A stretch of DNA of 64,000 bases from Belnapia rosea (GTDB lineage: Bacteria > Pseudomonadota > Alphaproteobacteria > Acetobacterales > Acetobacteraceae): contig NZ_FMZX01000006.1 in the NCBI RefSeq assembly GCF_900101615.1, forward strand, positions 62,001 to 126,000, given 5' to 3'. The position numbers and the translations under genes are program-made. How positions within the stretch are numbered: position 1 is the stretch's first letter; each line of letters opens with the position of its first letter. Of the stretch, positions 9,023-18,761 are shown piece after piece. The notes beneath the pieces are model-generated. The model searched no databases and was not told the origin of the DNA. It saw nothing but the letters and a program-made list of their open reading frames with translations.

Positions 9023-10564
9023 CTATTTCGGCGCCCAGAGCTCGATCGGGCCGCGCTCCTCCGGCACCTCGCCGACCTGGTGGTAGTCGCTTTCCAGCGT
9101 CTCGGCGATGATGGCGGCGGCGCTCTCGCGCAGGCGCGGCCACCAGCCGCGGTCGACGACGACGAAGCGCGGCCTGCTCGCCATGATGCGCGCCACCTCG
9201 TCATCGGTGTTGATGCCGGCGACCTCGGTGAACTCGCCGGTGAGCTGGGCGGGGAAGATGAAGCGGGTCGGCAGCGCCGCGTCAGTCAGTGCGTAGATGA
9301 CGGGGTGGTAGTTGGCGACGAAGATGGTCTCGCCCGGCTTCAGCTCGGCGCGGATCATGCGGCTGATCTCGATCACCGGATCGGCCTCGAACAAGCCGAT
9401 GCCGCGATCGACCCGCGCCGTGGCATCGGCCCGCCAGGAGCCGACCATCACCACCGCGACCAGCAGGGCGAAGCCGGCGGCCCGCCGGTGGGGCGGCAGC
9501 CAGCGCGCCAGCCACCAGCAGCCGAGCGTCGCCAGGATGGCGAGCGGGGGCAGCCAGAGCAGGAAGTAGTGCGGATAGAAGTAGCCCGGCGAGGCGACGC
9601 CGAGGCTGGCGGCGAGGAACCAGATCAGCCCGATCCGCGCCAGCGTGCCGGCGATGCCCGGCCGCGGCAGCCAGCGCAGCAGGGCGATGCCGGCGAGCAG
9701 GAAGGGCCAGAGCAACGTCAGGATCTCGACCAGCACGCGATGGAAGGATTCCACCGGCCCGAGCCGCCCGCCGGCATAGCGCAGCGGTGCGAGGAAGGTG
9801 CCGTCGAGGAAGGCCGGCAACTCGCCCCTCGACCAATAAAGCAGGCCGAAGAGAATGGTGGGCAGCGCGCAGAGCCCGGCATAGGCGGCCGCCATCGCCA
9901 GCGCGCGCCCCCATGGCAGCACGCGGCGCCAGAGGGCCGGAAAGACCAGCAGGGCGAAGGCGAGGCAGCCCTCCACCACCATCACCGGCTTGATCGACAG
10001 GGCCGCGCCGATCGCCAGGCCCATGGCGATGAGCGAGGGCCAGCCGGGACCCTGGCCACGCCGCAGCGCCTCAGCCGTGCCGCGGATGCCGAGCGCCATG
10101 GCGCCTGTCACCATGGGCGCGAAGAGGATCTCGGTATTGGTGGCGAGGCCGCCCATCCGCAGGCTGTGCGCCACATAGATGAAGCCTGCGGCGAGGCCGA
10201 TGCCGCGCGGCCCGCCCGCGACCCGCATGGCGCCATAGATGGCCCACCCCGCCAGCGCGACGCAGATGCAGCCGAGGAGGCGGATGGTGGCGATGCTCTC
10301 GCCGAATACCGCCATGGCCGCGGCGAACATCGCCGGGGCGCCGACCGGGTGCATGTCCCAGACCTCGACCAGCGGCCAGTGCCCGCGCAGCCAGGACTGG
10401 GCCTGCACGAGGTACAGGCCCTCATCGGTGTCGATCACCGCGACGGTGAAGCCGAGGGCCCGCAGCAGCAAGGCCGCCAGCAGCATCGCCAGCGGAACGA
10501 CGAGGATGCCGAAGACATGGTCGATGGCGGCGAAGGGGGCCCGCAGGCGCGGCGAGAGGCTCAT
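9023..10564 (-). CDS. GT39-like membrane glycosyltransferase
   Basis: A 513-aa polytopic inner-membrane protein with about a dozen hydrophobic segments. The first periplasmic loop contains DTDEGLYLVQAQSWLRGHWP followed by WDMHPVGAP, the acidic-pair motif typical of dolichyl-phosphate-mannose/ArnT-type (GT-C fold) glycosyltransferases. The C-terminal 130 residues are soluble and include FVANYHPVIYALTDAALPTRF. Expected to transfer a sugar from a polyprenyl-phosphate donor to lipid or protein in the periplasm; acceptor unknown. It is divergent from hyuB, with 80 bases between the starts. Confidence 0.85.
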   Translation of the reverse strand: MSLSPRLRAPFAAIDHVFGILVVPLAMLLAALLLRALGFTVAVIDTDEGLYLVQAQSWLRGHWPLVEVWDMHPVGAPAMFAAAMAVFGESIATIRLLGCICVALAGWAIYGAMRVAGGPRGIGLAAGFIYVAHSLRMGGLATNTEILFAPMVTGAMALGIRGTAEALRRGQGPGWPSLIAMGLAIGAALSIKPVMVVEGCLAFALLVFPALWRRVLPWGRALAMAAAYAGLCALPTILFGLLYWSRGELPAFLDGTFLAPLRYAGGRLGPVESFHRVLVEILTLLWPFLLAGIALLRWLPRPGIAGTLARIGLIWFLAASLGVASPGYFYPHYFLLWLPPLAILATLGCWWLARWLPPHRRAAGFALLVAVVMVGSWRADATARVDRGIGLFEADPVIEISRMIRAELKPGETIFVANYHPVIYALTDAALPTRFIFPAQLTGEFTEVAGINTDDEVARIMASRPRFVVVDRGWWPRLRESAAAIIAETLESDYHQVGEVPEERGPIELWAPK

Positions 10565-10644
10565 CGGGCGCCCGGCATATCACGGACTGTCCGGCGGGGA
10601 ACCCCGTCTTGACGGGCCCTGCCCCGGCAGGGGACCGTCCCTGC

Positions 10645-12300
10645 ATGGCCGAACCCGCCCCCATGCTCGATCCCGTTACCCTCGCCGTGCTCGACAACCG
10701 GCTGCGCGCCATCGTCGAGGAGATGGGGGAGGCGATGCTGCGCACCTCCTACTCGCAGATCCTCAACTCCTCGCGCGACTTCTCGATCGCGCTGTGTGAC
10801 GCGCAGTGCCGGCTGGTGGCGCAGGCGGACCACATCCCCGTCCATGTCGGCGCCATGCCCTGGGCCGCCCGTGCGGTGGCCGAGGCCTTCCCGGCGCCGC
10901 GCGAGGGCGACACCTACCTGCTGAACGACCCCTATCACGGCGGCAGCCACCTTCCCGACCTGACCATCATCATCCCCATCTTCGCTGAAGGCGCACTTCG
11001 TTTCTGGTCCGTGGTGCGGGCACATCAGAGCGATATCGGCGGGGCCACCCATGGTGGTTACAACCCGGGGGCGACGGAAATCTGGCAGGAGGGTGTCCGC
11101 ATTCCGCCCATCCGCCTCGGCGAGGATGGCGGGTTGCGGGATGACCTCATCCGCATGCTGGCGACCAATACCCGCCTGCCGCGCGACTTCACCGGCGACC
11201 TGATGGCGATGATCGGCGCCGCCCGGCTTGGCGAGCAGCGTCTGCTGCCCCTGCTGGCGACGCATGGCGCGGGGCGGATGGAGGCGGCGGTCGGCGCCAT
11301 CCTCGACCTGTCGGAGGCGCATGCGCGGCGCATCCTCGCCACCTGGCCGGATGGGAGCTGGCTGGGCGAGGCCTTCCTCGACGATGACGGCTTCGGCCGG
11401 GAGGACATCGCCATCCGTGCCCGCGTCACCAAGCGCGGCGAGAGCCTGGTCGTGGACCTCTCGGAGAGCGACGAGCAGGCCACCGGCTTCGTCAATTCCA
11501 GCTACCCCAACATGCGCAGCGCCGTCGCGATGGCGTTTGCCTTCCTGCTCGACCCCGAGGTGGCGAAGAATGACGGTGCCTTCCGCCCCGTCGAGGTCAT
11601 CGCCCGCGAGGGCACGGTGGTCTGGGCGCGGGAGGGGGCGCCGGTGACGCTCTGCACCTCGCACTGCTCGAACGAGATCGTCGAGTCGATCGTCCGGGCC
11701 CTCCAGCATTGCTGCCCGGAACGGGCGATGGGCGGCTGGGGGCGGCGCTTCCGCGTGGCGATCACCGGGCAGGATGCGCGGCGGCCGCAGCGGCGCTTCG
11801 TCTGGCACCTGTTCCATGCCCGGCCGGGCGGCGGGGCCAGCGCCGGGGGCGATGGCTGGTCCACCAGCGGCGAGTGGCACAGCGCCGGCGGCCTCAAATT
11901 CGGCAGCGTCGAGATGGCCGAGGCGCGCTTCCCGCTGCTGTTCGAGCGGCATGAATTCCTCCCCGGCTCGGCCGGCGAGGGGCAGCATCGCGGCGGCCTC
12001 GGTGGCGAGCTGTCGCTGCTGGTCGAGAGCGACGGGCCCTGCCGCGCCAATACGGCGGGCGACGGGGCGCGGCATGGCGCGGCCGGGATGTGCGGCGGCC
12101 GGGATGGGGCGCCGCACCACTACCGCCTCCGCCGCGCCGATGGGACGGAGCGGGTCCTGAAGACGAAGGAGGTCGGCATCGGCATCGAGCCTGGCGACCG
12201 GCTGCTGGTGCAGGCCGGGGGCGGCGGCGGCTGGGGCGACCCTGCCCGGCGGGACCCGGCGGCGCGGGCACGCGACGAGCAGGAAGGGCTGGTGCCATGA
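10645..12300 (+). CDS. hyuB: Hydantoinase/oxoprolinase subunit B
   Basis: A 551-aa HyuB-family protein, partner of HyuA in ATP-dependent N-methylhydantoinase or 5-oxoprolinase type enzymes. Recognisable blocks: RTSYSQILNSSRDFSIALCD at the N-terminus, QADHIPVHVGAM, LNDPYHGGSHLPDLTII, and the C-terminal glycine-rich GGGGGWGDPARRDP tail. ATG 10645 was chosen; a TTG 36 bases upstream would add a non-conserved extension. The stop overlaps the hyuA start (ATGA), so the two are translated as a pair. Confidence 0.92.
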   Translation: MAEPAPMLDPVTLAVLDNRLRAIVEEMGEAMLRTSYSQILNSSRDFSIALCDAQCRLVAQADHIPVHVGAMPWAARAVAEAFPAPREGDTYLLNDPYHGGSHLPDLTIIIPIFAEGALRFWSVVRAHQSDIGGATHGGYNPGATEIWQEGVRIPPIRLGEDGGLRDDLIRMLATNTRLPRDFTGDLMAMIGAARLGEQRLLPLLATHGAGRMEAAVGAILDLSEAHARRILATWPDGSWLGEAFLDDDGFGREDIAIRARVTKRGESLVVDLSESDEQATGFVNSSYPNMRSAVAMAFAFLLDPEVAKNDGAFRPVEVIAREGTVVWAREGAPVTLCTSHCSNEIVESIVRALQHCCPERAMGGWGRRFRVAITGQDARRPQRRFVWHLFHARPGGGASAGGDGWSTSGEWHSAGGLKFGSVEMAEARFPLLFERHEFLPGSAGEGQHRGGLGGELSLLVESDGPCRANTAGDGARHGAAGMCGGRDGAPHHYRLRRADGTERVLKTKEVGIGIEPGDRLLVQAGGGGGWGDPARRDPAARARDEQEGLVP

Positions 12301-14342
12301 GCGGCTATCGCATCGGCATCGATGTCGGCGGCACCTTCACCGATGTGGTGGGCATCGCCGCCGACGGGACGGAGACGCTGGCCAAGGCCGCGAGCACGCC
12401 GGAGGACCAGAGCCTCGGCGTCGTCCAGGGGCTGCGCAACCTTGCCACGGCGCTCGGCCTGCCGCTCGGCGCGCTGCTGGCGGGGGCGGAGCGCATCGTC
12501 CACGGCACCACCGTCGCCACCAATGCCCTGCTGGAGCGGAAGGGCGCCGAGGTCTGGCTGCTGACGACCGAGGGCCATCGCGACGTCATCGAGATGCGCG
12601 AGGGGCTGAAGCCGGAGCGCTACGACCTCCGCCTGCCGCCGCCCCCGCCGCTGGTGCCGCGGCACCGGCGCCTGCCCATCCGCGAGCGGCTGCGGGCGGA
12701 TGGCAGCGTCGCCGTGCCGCTCGACCGTGCCTCGCTCGATGCCGCGATCGGCAGGCTGAAGGCAGCCGGGGCGGAGGCGGTGGCGATCGGCTTCCTGCAT
12801 GCCTGGCGCGACCCGGTGCATGAGCATGCGGCGGCCGCCGCCCTCGTCGCCGCCCTGCCCGGCGCGACCGTCACCTGCTCGGCCGATGTGCTGCCGCAGA
12901 TCAAGGAGTTCGAGCGCTTCAGCACGACGGCGGTGAATGCCTATGTCGGCCCCGTCGTCTCCCGCTACCTGGCGCGGCTGGAGGAGCGGCTGGCGGAGGC
13001 CGGGTTCGGCGGGCCGCTCTTCGTCATCCTCTCGCATGGCGGCGTGGCGCCGGTGGCGGAGGCGGCGCGGCTCGCGGTCGGCACGGCGCTGTCGGGCCCG
13101 GCGGGCGGTGTCGCGGCGGCCGTCGCCCTGGCGCGACAGGGGATGGGGCAGGACCTCGTCACCTTCGACATGGGCGGCACCTCGACCGACATCGCCCTCG
13201 TCGTCGGCGGCGAGGCGGCGCTCGGCCGGGGCCGCGTGGTGGGTGGCGAGCGGATCGCACTCGAGAGCCTCGACATCGTGACGCTCGGCGCCGGCGGCGG
13301 ATCCATCGCCCATCTCGGCGCGGGGGGCACGCTGCAGGTCGGGCCGCAATCGGCCGGCGCCATGCCGGGCCCCGCCTGCTACGGCCGCGGCGGCACCGAG
13401 CCCACGGTGACGGATGCCAACCTGCTGCTCGGCTATCTCGACCCGGATGCCTTCCTCGGCGGCGCCAGCCGGCTCGACCGGGCGGCGGCGGAGGCGGCGA
13501 TGGCGCGGCTGGCCGCGCGGCTCGGCATCGCGCCGGAGGCCTGCGCCACCGGCATCCATGCGCTGGTGAATGCCCGCATGGCGGATGGCGTCCGCGTGGC
13601 GACGGTGCGGCGCGGCGTCGATCCGCGCGGCTCCGCCCTGCTCGCCTTCGGCGGCGCCGCCGGCCTGCATGCAACGGCGGTGGCGCGGGAGCTTGGGCTC
13701 ACCCGCGCGACGGTGCCGCTGTTTGCCGCCGGGCTCTCGGCCTGGGGCATGCTGCACACCGACCTCCGCTACGAGCTGGCGCAGAGTGCCATCGGCGCGG
13801 GCGGGATCCCCGCCGATGCCGAGACGCGGGCGCTGTTCGATGCGCTGGAGCGCGACGGCCGCGCCCGCATGGCCGGCTGGTATGCGGGCGAGGTCGCGGC
13901 GCGGCGCAGCGCCGATATGCGCTATGGCGAGCAGGTCTTCGAGATCGCCGTGCCGCTCGATGGCATCGACTGGACGGGGCCGGATCTCGCGGGGCAGCTG
14001 CGTGCTGCCTTCCATGCGCGGCACCGGGCGCTCTTCACCTATGACCTGCCGGAGGAGGAGGTGGTGCTGGTGAATGCCCGCATCGCCGTGGTGGGCAGCC
14101 TGCCGGGCCACCCGCCGGCCCGGCGCGAAGCCGCGCAGCCGGCCGTGCCGATCGGCCGCCGCCGCATCCTGCTGGAGGGTGGCGCGGTGGAGGCGCCGGT
14201 CTGGGATTTCGCCGCCCTGGCGCCGGACCAGCGCATCGACGGCCCCGCCATCGTCGAGAGCGCGACGACGACGGTGCTGCTGCGCCCGGGCGATGCGGCC
14301 CGGATGGATGGGCGGGGCTGGCTGGATATCGCGGTTGGTTAG
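12297..14342 (+). CDS. hyuA: Hydantoinase/oxoprolinase subunit A
   Basis: A 681-aa ASKHA-fold ATPase subunit. The phosphate-1 motif GIDVGGTFTDVVG begins at residue 6, the second phosphate motif is TFDMGGTSTDIALV, followed by GAGGGSIAHLG and the MPGPACYGRGGTEPTVTDAN block typical of hydantoinase A. Overlaps hyuB by four bases (ATGA). Its TAG stop is provided by the first three bases of the palindromic repeat that separates it from the convergent cellulose operon. Substrate could be a hydantoin, 5-oxoproline or related lactam; the subfamily cannot be decided by eye. Confidence 0.93.
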   Translation: MSGYRIGIDVGGTFTDVVGIAADGTETLAKAASTPEDQSLGVVQGLRNLATALGLPLGALLAGAERIVHGTTVATNALLERKGAEVWLLTTEGHRDVIEMREGLKPERYDLRLPPPPPLVPRHRRLPIRERLRADGSVAVPLDRASLDAAIGRLKAAGAEAVAIGFLHAWRDPVHEHAAAAALVAALPGATVTCSADVLPQIKEFERFSTTAVNAYVGPVVSRYLARLEERLAEAGFGGPLFVILSHGGVAPVAEAARLAVGTALSGPAGGVAAAVALARQGMGQDLVTFDMGGTSTDIALVVGGEAALGRGRVVGGERIALESLDIVTLGAGGGSIAHLGAGGTLQVGPQSAGAMPGPACYGRGGTEPTVTDANLLLGYLDPDAFLGGASRLDRAAAEAAMARLAARLGIAPEACATGIHALVNARMADGVRVATVRRGVDPRGSALLAFGGAAGLHATAVARELGLTRATVPLFAAGLSAWGMLHTDLRYELAQSAIGAGGIPADAETRALFDALERDGRARMAGWYAGEVAARRSADMRYGEQVFEIAVPLDGIDWTGPDLAGQLRAAFHARHRALFTYDLPEEEVVLVNARIAVVGSLPGHPPARREAAQPAVPIGRRRILLEGGAVEAPVWDFAALAPDQRIDGPAIVESATTTVLLRPGDAARMDGRGWLDIAVG

Positions 14343-14445
14343 AGCAAATTCCGATCAGATGAAGTCATCTGATCGGAAGAATTTGCTCGCCAGAACAACA
14401 AGCTAGAGCGGGGTCCGTGAGCCAGTGCGAACGGAAACCGCTCTA
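14340..14445. repeat. Palindromic repeat, copy A, between convergent hyuA and bcsD
   Basis: Two nested inverted repeats. The first pairs GAGCAAATT plus CCGATCAGATGA with TCATCTGATCGG plus AATTTGCTC around a 2-base loop (14342-14388, three extra bases AAG in one arm). The second pairs GCTAGAGCGG (14401-14410) with CCGCTCTAGC (14438-14447). The element begins with TAGAGC, which is the hyuA stop codon, and ends with GCTCTA, whose complement supplies the bcsD stop. A degenerate full-length relative is at 38454 and a short relative at 48673. Likely acts as a two-way terminator; this is inference. Confidence 0.85.
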
Positions 14446-14913
14446 GCCGCGCCCGTAGCGCAGGGTGATCATGCCGGGCTTCGTGCCGGTACACCGCGGC
14501 ACGAGGCTCGGCTCGGCCCCCGGCTGGGCGCCGAACCAGCTGCCATAGAGCCCTTCCAGCACCGCGCCGACCCAGCCACCCGACGGGTCTGCCCCGGTCG
14601 CCACGGCGGGCGCGGCGCAATGCGTCACCATCAGCGAGCGGTCATTGGGGTCGAGGGCGATCTCGGCCCAGCCCCAATCCGCCGTGGCCAGCGCCTCGTT
14701 GATCCGCGCTTCCAGCTCGGCGAGCCCGGCGCAAGCCGGCAGCGGCATCAACGTGCCGAACCGGGCGCCGATCGCCCGCAGCAGCGCATCGCGCGAGGCG
14801 GCGTCGAGATTGGCGTCGAGTGTCTCGACCAGGGCGCGCAGGAAGCCGCGCCATTGCGCCGCGACGCCGCGGCGGGCGAGATAGCTGAGGGCGTTCGGCT
14901 CGGCTGCTGTCAT
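14443..14913 (-). CDS. bcsD: Cellulose synthase subunit D
   Basis: A 156-aa protein, the same length as the Komagataeibacter BcsD that forms the periplasmic octameric ring organising glucan chains into crystalline ribbons. Hallmarks are ADWGWAEIALDPNDRSL in the middle and GGWVGAVLEGLYGSWFGAQP near the C-terminus. Start 14913 was chosen for a CGGAGGGG ribosome site; an in-frame ATG at 14964 overlaps the bcsC stop (TAATG) and would add 17 Pro-rich residues. Last gene of the operon. BcsD points to aligned cellulose fibres, and its distribution favours acetic acid bacteria and some other proteobacteria. Confidence 0.93.
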   Translation of the reverse strand: MTAAEPNALSYLARRGVAAQWRGFLRALVETLDANLDAASRDALLRAIGARFGTLMPLPACAGLAELEARINEALATADWGWAEIALDPNDRSLMVTHCAAPAVATGADPSGGWVGAVLEGLYGSWFGAQPGAEPSLVPRCTGTKPGMITLRYGRG

Positions 14914-14963
14914 GCGGGGCCCCTCCGGGAAGGCGGTGGGCGGGTTGGGGATGGGTGTGTCCA

Positions 14964-17900
14964 TTATTGGTCGAACCGGTAGCGCGCGAAGAACATGCCC
15001 CGCGCTTCGTTCCAGTTGGCGGTACGGTCGTAGCGCAGCAGGGCGCCGATGCGAAGATTCGGCGTTACCGCGTAATCCAGATCGGCCCGCACCCCGCCGA
15101 TGATGCCGGAGGCGTTGCGCGCCCCCTGTGCGGCCTTGGCGCTCGGGTCGCCCCCGAGGGTCGATTCGAGCTGGGCCTGCGCCCCCGCATCGGTCGGGAA
15201 GTAGCGGGCGGCATCCTCGCGGTAGCTCTGGTAGCCGATGGTGCCGCCGAGCCGCCAGGACAGGTCGCCATTGCGCCCGCGCCAATCGACCGGGACATTC
15301 GCCGCGAAATAGCTCTGCGGGCTGAAATAGCCGCCATTGCCATAGGTGAAGAGGCGCTGGTTGTTGTCATAGGAGAAGTAGACTAGGTCGAGCCCGGTCT
15401 GCAGCTCGTCGCCCGGGCGCCGCCAGATGGTGTAGGACGCCCCCGCCCCTGCCTCGATGCGGCTGTTATGCGCCACCTGCGTGCCGGTGAAGGTCGAGTA
15501 GCCGCCGCCCGCATAGAGGCCGATGGGCCCCGAGGCGTATTCCAGCTGCGCCCGGCCGCCGGTGCGCACGACGCCGCCCCAATTGCGGCCCGAGACCGGG
15601 TCCCGCGCGCCGGACCAGGACAGCAGGCTGTCCGTCACCGAGCGCCGCTCGGCGGTGAGCCGCAGCCGCAATGTCGGGCTGAGCGCCGGGGCGATCTCGA
15701 CGCCGCCGAGGATGTTCTGCTGCTGGAAGCCGATGGGCGAGGTGCCGACATCCGCCCGGAAGCTCTCGCGTGCATAACCGAGACCGAGGCCGACACCGGT
15801 CGCCGTGGTGTCCCGCGCGGTCAGCCGCTGCCGGTCCGCCGGGCTCGCCGAGGGGGTGGTGCCCTGCAGGGCGGGCGCCAGGGCATTGGTGCCATAGGCA
15901 CGCAGCCCCTCGACATTGTCGGCATTGAGCTTGCCGCTGGCGATGCTGACCGGCGTCACCGTCGCGGTGATGCGGCCATTCGGGGCGATGGAGGCCTCGA
16001 GCGGGGCCGAGATCTCCTCCAGCCGGTCGCGGCCGCTGGTGCCGGAGCGGGTACGGTAGGAGACGCCGCCTTGCAGCCGCGCCGCAGTCTCCTCGCGCAC
16101 CACGCCGAGCTCCCGCTGGATCTCGGCATCGAGCGGGTCGGTGGCCGGGGAGAGCGGCGAGACGGTCCCCGGCAGGCCGCCGCGGCGGAAGGGGTTGTCG
16201 CGCCCGGCCTCGGCCAGCAGCGGGCCGCCGCCGGCACCCGGATCGCCGCCCTGGGCGTTGCGCTGCGCCTGGCGCTGCGCCGCCGCCATCTCCAGCGCCC
16301 GGAGCGCCCGGCCATTCTGCCCGAGGGCGCGGGCCAGCCGGGCTTCCATCAGCGGCACGCGCGGATCGGCCGGGCTCAGCGCCCGCGCCTCGACGAGCAG
16401 GGCCTCGGCCCGGGCCCAGTCGCGGGCGCCGACGGCGGCATCCATGGCGGTGAAGCGCGCATCGAGGCTGCTCGGGTCGGCCTGCAGGACCCCCTCGGCG
16501 ATGCGTCCTGCCGTCTGCGGCTGGTTGGCGTTCTGGTAGAGGCGGGCGAGCGCCAGGTTGGCCGAGGGGCTCGTCGGGTCCCGCGCCAGGATCGGCGAGA
16601 GCGCGTCATAGGCGGCGGCCTGGTCGCCCTGTTCGTTCAGCCGGTCCGCGGTGCGGATGGCGAGGCCGGCCTGCAACGCCACGGCCTGCCGCCGTTCCTC
16701 GCCGGTGAGGTTGGGCAGCGCCTCGACCGCGCGGGCCAGGGCGATGGCATCCGCCTCCGCCCCCGCGGCCAGCAGCGCCGCGGCGATGCCGAGCCGTGCC
16801 GTGGCGCCCGCGCGCGGATTGGCGGCGAGCGCCACGCGCCCCGCCTCGGCCGCCCCGGCCGGATCGTTGAGCTGGCCGAGCTTGCGGATGGCGAGCTGGC
16901 CGCTATTGCCTGCCGGGTCGGTCCGCCGGGCGATGCCGAGCAGCAGGGCACGGCCCTGCGCCTGCTGGCCGCCGCGCCAGAGATTGGCCGCCCGCTGCAC
17001 CTCCTCCGCCACCCGGGCGCGGGCGAGGAGCTGGTTCATGTCCGGGCTGCGCAGCCGCACCGGGATGCGGTTGAGATAGCCGGCCGCATCGCCCGGCCGG
17101 CCATCCTCCTCGGCGAAGAGCGAGGCGGCATGCAGGGCGTCCGGATTGCCGCTGGCCACGGCACCATCGATGAGCTGGCGGGCTTCGGCCCCCCTGCCCT
17201 GCCGGGCCAGCAGGCGGGCGAGGTCGAGCCGGATCCAGGGGCTGGAAGGGTCGGCCTGGAGCGCCTGCCGCAGCATGGCGATGGCGGCGGCCGGGTCCGG
17301 GTTGCGCTGCGCCTCGGTGCGGATGGCATTGGCCCGGCTGGCCATGGCGTCGCCGCCGGCCAGCGGCCCGCTGGCACGGCGTTGCAGCTCCTCCGCTTCG
17401 GCGAAGCGGCCTCCCTGCTGCAGCACCTCGTAGAGCCCACTGGCGGCGGCGCCGAGATTGGGGCGGCGGCCGAGCGCGGCGCGGTAGCGCGCCTCCGCCC
17501 CCGCCAGGTCGCCACGGCGCAGGGCGAGGTCGCCGAGCAGCGCATCGGCATCGGCGCGGTCGCCGGCGCCGCGGCTGGTGGCGCGGCGCAGCGTCTGCTC
17601 CGCGGCATCGAGATTGCCTGCCTGCAACTGGCTGCGCGCTGTGGCGAGGTCGGCCGCATAGCCCGCACCGTCCAATGCGCGCTGCCATTGGTCCCGCCGC
17701 TCCGGGGCGAGGCGGATGGCGCGTTCCAGCAGGCTGCGCGCCTCGCCGTAGCGGCCCTCGCGCAGCCGCACGAGGCCGAGCCCGCCGGTGGCATCCGCAT
17801 CCTCAGGGTTGCGGGCAACGGCCGCCTCGAAATCCCGCTGTGCGTCGCGCAGCTTGCCGGCATTCAGCAGCTCGAAGCCGCGGATGCGGGCGAGGCTGGT

Positions 17901-18761
17901 CTCGTCCGGCGTGCCGACCGGGGGGTTCTGCGCCTCGGTGAGCTTCTGGGCGATCTGCGTGTCATTCGGGAAGCGCTCGAGGAAGGTCTGCAGCGCCGGC
18001 ACCATGTCGCGGCTCGGCCCCTGCCAGAGCAGCGCCTGCCGCCAGGCGGCCGTGGCGGTATTGGCGACTTCCGGGTTGGCCGAGAGCTGGCGCAGCCGGC
18101 CGATGCCGTCATTGCGCGTCGCATCGCGGTAGGTCAGCACCTGCGCATAGGCGAGCTGCAGCCGCGTGTCGTTCGGCGCGCGGGCGGCAAGGCGGGCGAG
18201 CCCGTCCCGGGCTTCGGCATAGCCCTGCTCGGTGCCGGCGAGGGTCGCGTAGTATTCCTGCGCATAGCCATCAGGCGGCGCGGCGCCGCGGAACAGCTCG
18301 CGGTAGCGCTGCACCGCCTCGGCGGTGCGCCCGGCCTGGGCAAGGCGCCGCGCCTCGGTCAATGCTCCCATATCGACGGTCGCGGCGCGCACCGTGATGT
18401 CGGTTTCGCTGAGCCGCGGGTCGGACGGCGCCACCTGGCGCAGCCGGGCGAGGTAGGATTCGGCCGGCTGGCGGTTGCCGAGTTGGGCATGCGCCTGGGC
18501 GGCGCCGGCCAGCGCCTCGACATTGCGCGGATCGACTACCAGCAGCCGCTCCAGCGTGCGTATCACCAGCTCAGGCCGGTTCTGCAGGCGCCAGTAATTG
18601 GCCTGGTCGAGCAGGGCGTGGATGGCGCCGTCCTGGCCGCCCTGGGCCGAAGCGGCCGCGGGTTGGGCGGTGCTGGGCGACGGCACCGTCGCACCATTCT
18701 GGGCCAAGGCCGCTTGCGGCAGGGCAAGCGCGGCGGCCATCACATGCGCGCGGCGGAGCAT
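14964..18761 (-). CDS. bcsC: Cellulose synthase subunit C (TPR plus outer-membrane barrel)
   Basis: A 1265-aa exporter. A signal peptide (MAAALALPQAALAQ) is followed by a very long array of TPR units, roughly residues 35-870, and a C-terminal BCSC domain from about residue 930 predicted to form the outer-membrane beta-barrel, ending in an aromatic RYRFDQ terminus typical of barrel proteins. It carries the glucan through the periplasm and outer membrane. Length matches the family. Start ATG 18761 shares one base with the bcsAB stop (TGATG), so it is translationally coupled. Confidence 0.95.
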   Translation of the reverse strand: MLRRAHVMAAALALPQAALAQNGATVPSPSTAQPAAASAQGGQDGAIHALLDQANYWRLQNRPELVIRTLERLLVVDPRNVEALAGAAQAHAQLGNRQPAESYLARLRQVAPSDPRLSETDITVRAATVDMGALTEARRLAQAGRTAEAVQRYRELFRGAAPPDGYAQEYYATLAGTEQGYAEARDGLARLAARAPNDTRLQLAYAQVLTYRDATRNDGIGRLRQLSANPEVANTATAAWRQALLWQGPSRDMVPALQTFLERFPNDTQIAQKLTEAQNPPVGTPDETSLARIRGFELLNAGKLRDAQRDFEAAVARNPEDADATGGLGLVRLREGRYGEARSLLERAIRLAPERRDQWQRALDGAGYAADLATARSQLQAGNLDAAEQTLRRATSRGAGDRADADALLGDLALRRGDLAGAEARYRAALGRRPNLGAAASGLYEVLQQGGRFAEAEELQRRASGPLAGGDAMASRANAIRTEAQRNPDPAAAIAMLRQALQADPSSPWIRLDLARLLARQGRGAEARQLIDGAVASGNPDALHAASLFAEEDGRPGDAAGYLNRIPVRLRSPDMNQLLARARVAEEVQRAANLWRGGQQAQGRALLLGIARRTDPAGNSGQLAIRKLGQLNDPAGAAEAGRVALAANPRAGATARLGIAAALLAAGAEADAIALARAVEALPNLTGEERRQAVALQAGLAIRTADRLNEQGDQAAAYDALSPILARDPTSPSANLALARLYQNANQPQTAGRIAEGVLQADPSSLDARFTAMDAAVGARDWARAEALLVEARALSPADPRVPLMEARLARALGQNGRALRALEMAAAQRQAQRNAQGGDPGAGGGPLLAEAGRDNPFRRGGLPGTVSPLSPATDPLDAEIQRELGVVREETAARLQGGVSYRTRSGTSGRDRLEEISAPLEASIAPNGRITATVTPVSIASGKLNADNVEGLRAYGTNALAPALQGTTPSASPADRQRLTARDTTATGVGLGLGYARESFRADVGTSPIGFQQQNILGGVEIAPALSPTLRLRLTAERRSVTDSLLSWSGARDPVSGRNWGGVVRTGGRAQLEYASGPIGLYAGGGYSTFTGTQVAHNSRIEAGAGASYTIWRRPGDELQTGLDLVYFSYDNNQRLFTYGNGGYFSPQSYFAANVPVDWRGRNGDLSWRLGGTIGYQSYREDAARYFPTDAGAQAQLESTLGGDPSAKAAQGARNASGIIGGVRADLDYAVTPNLRIGALLRYDRTANWNEARGMFFARYRFDQ

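Noticed and set aside
16500-17900. Internal near-repeats within bcsC as possible DNA repeats or a CRISPR-like array
   Set aside because: They are degenerate TPR codons with no constant unit length at the DNA level, so they are protein repeats only.
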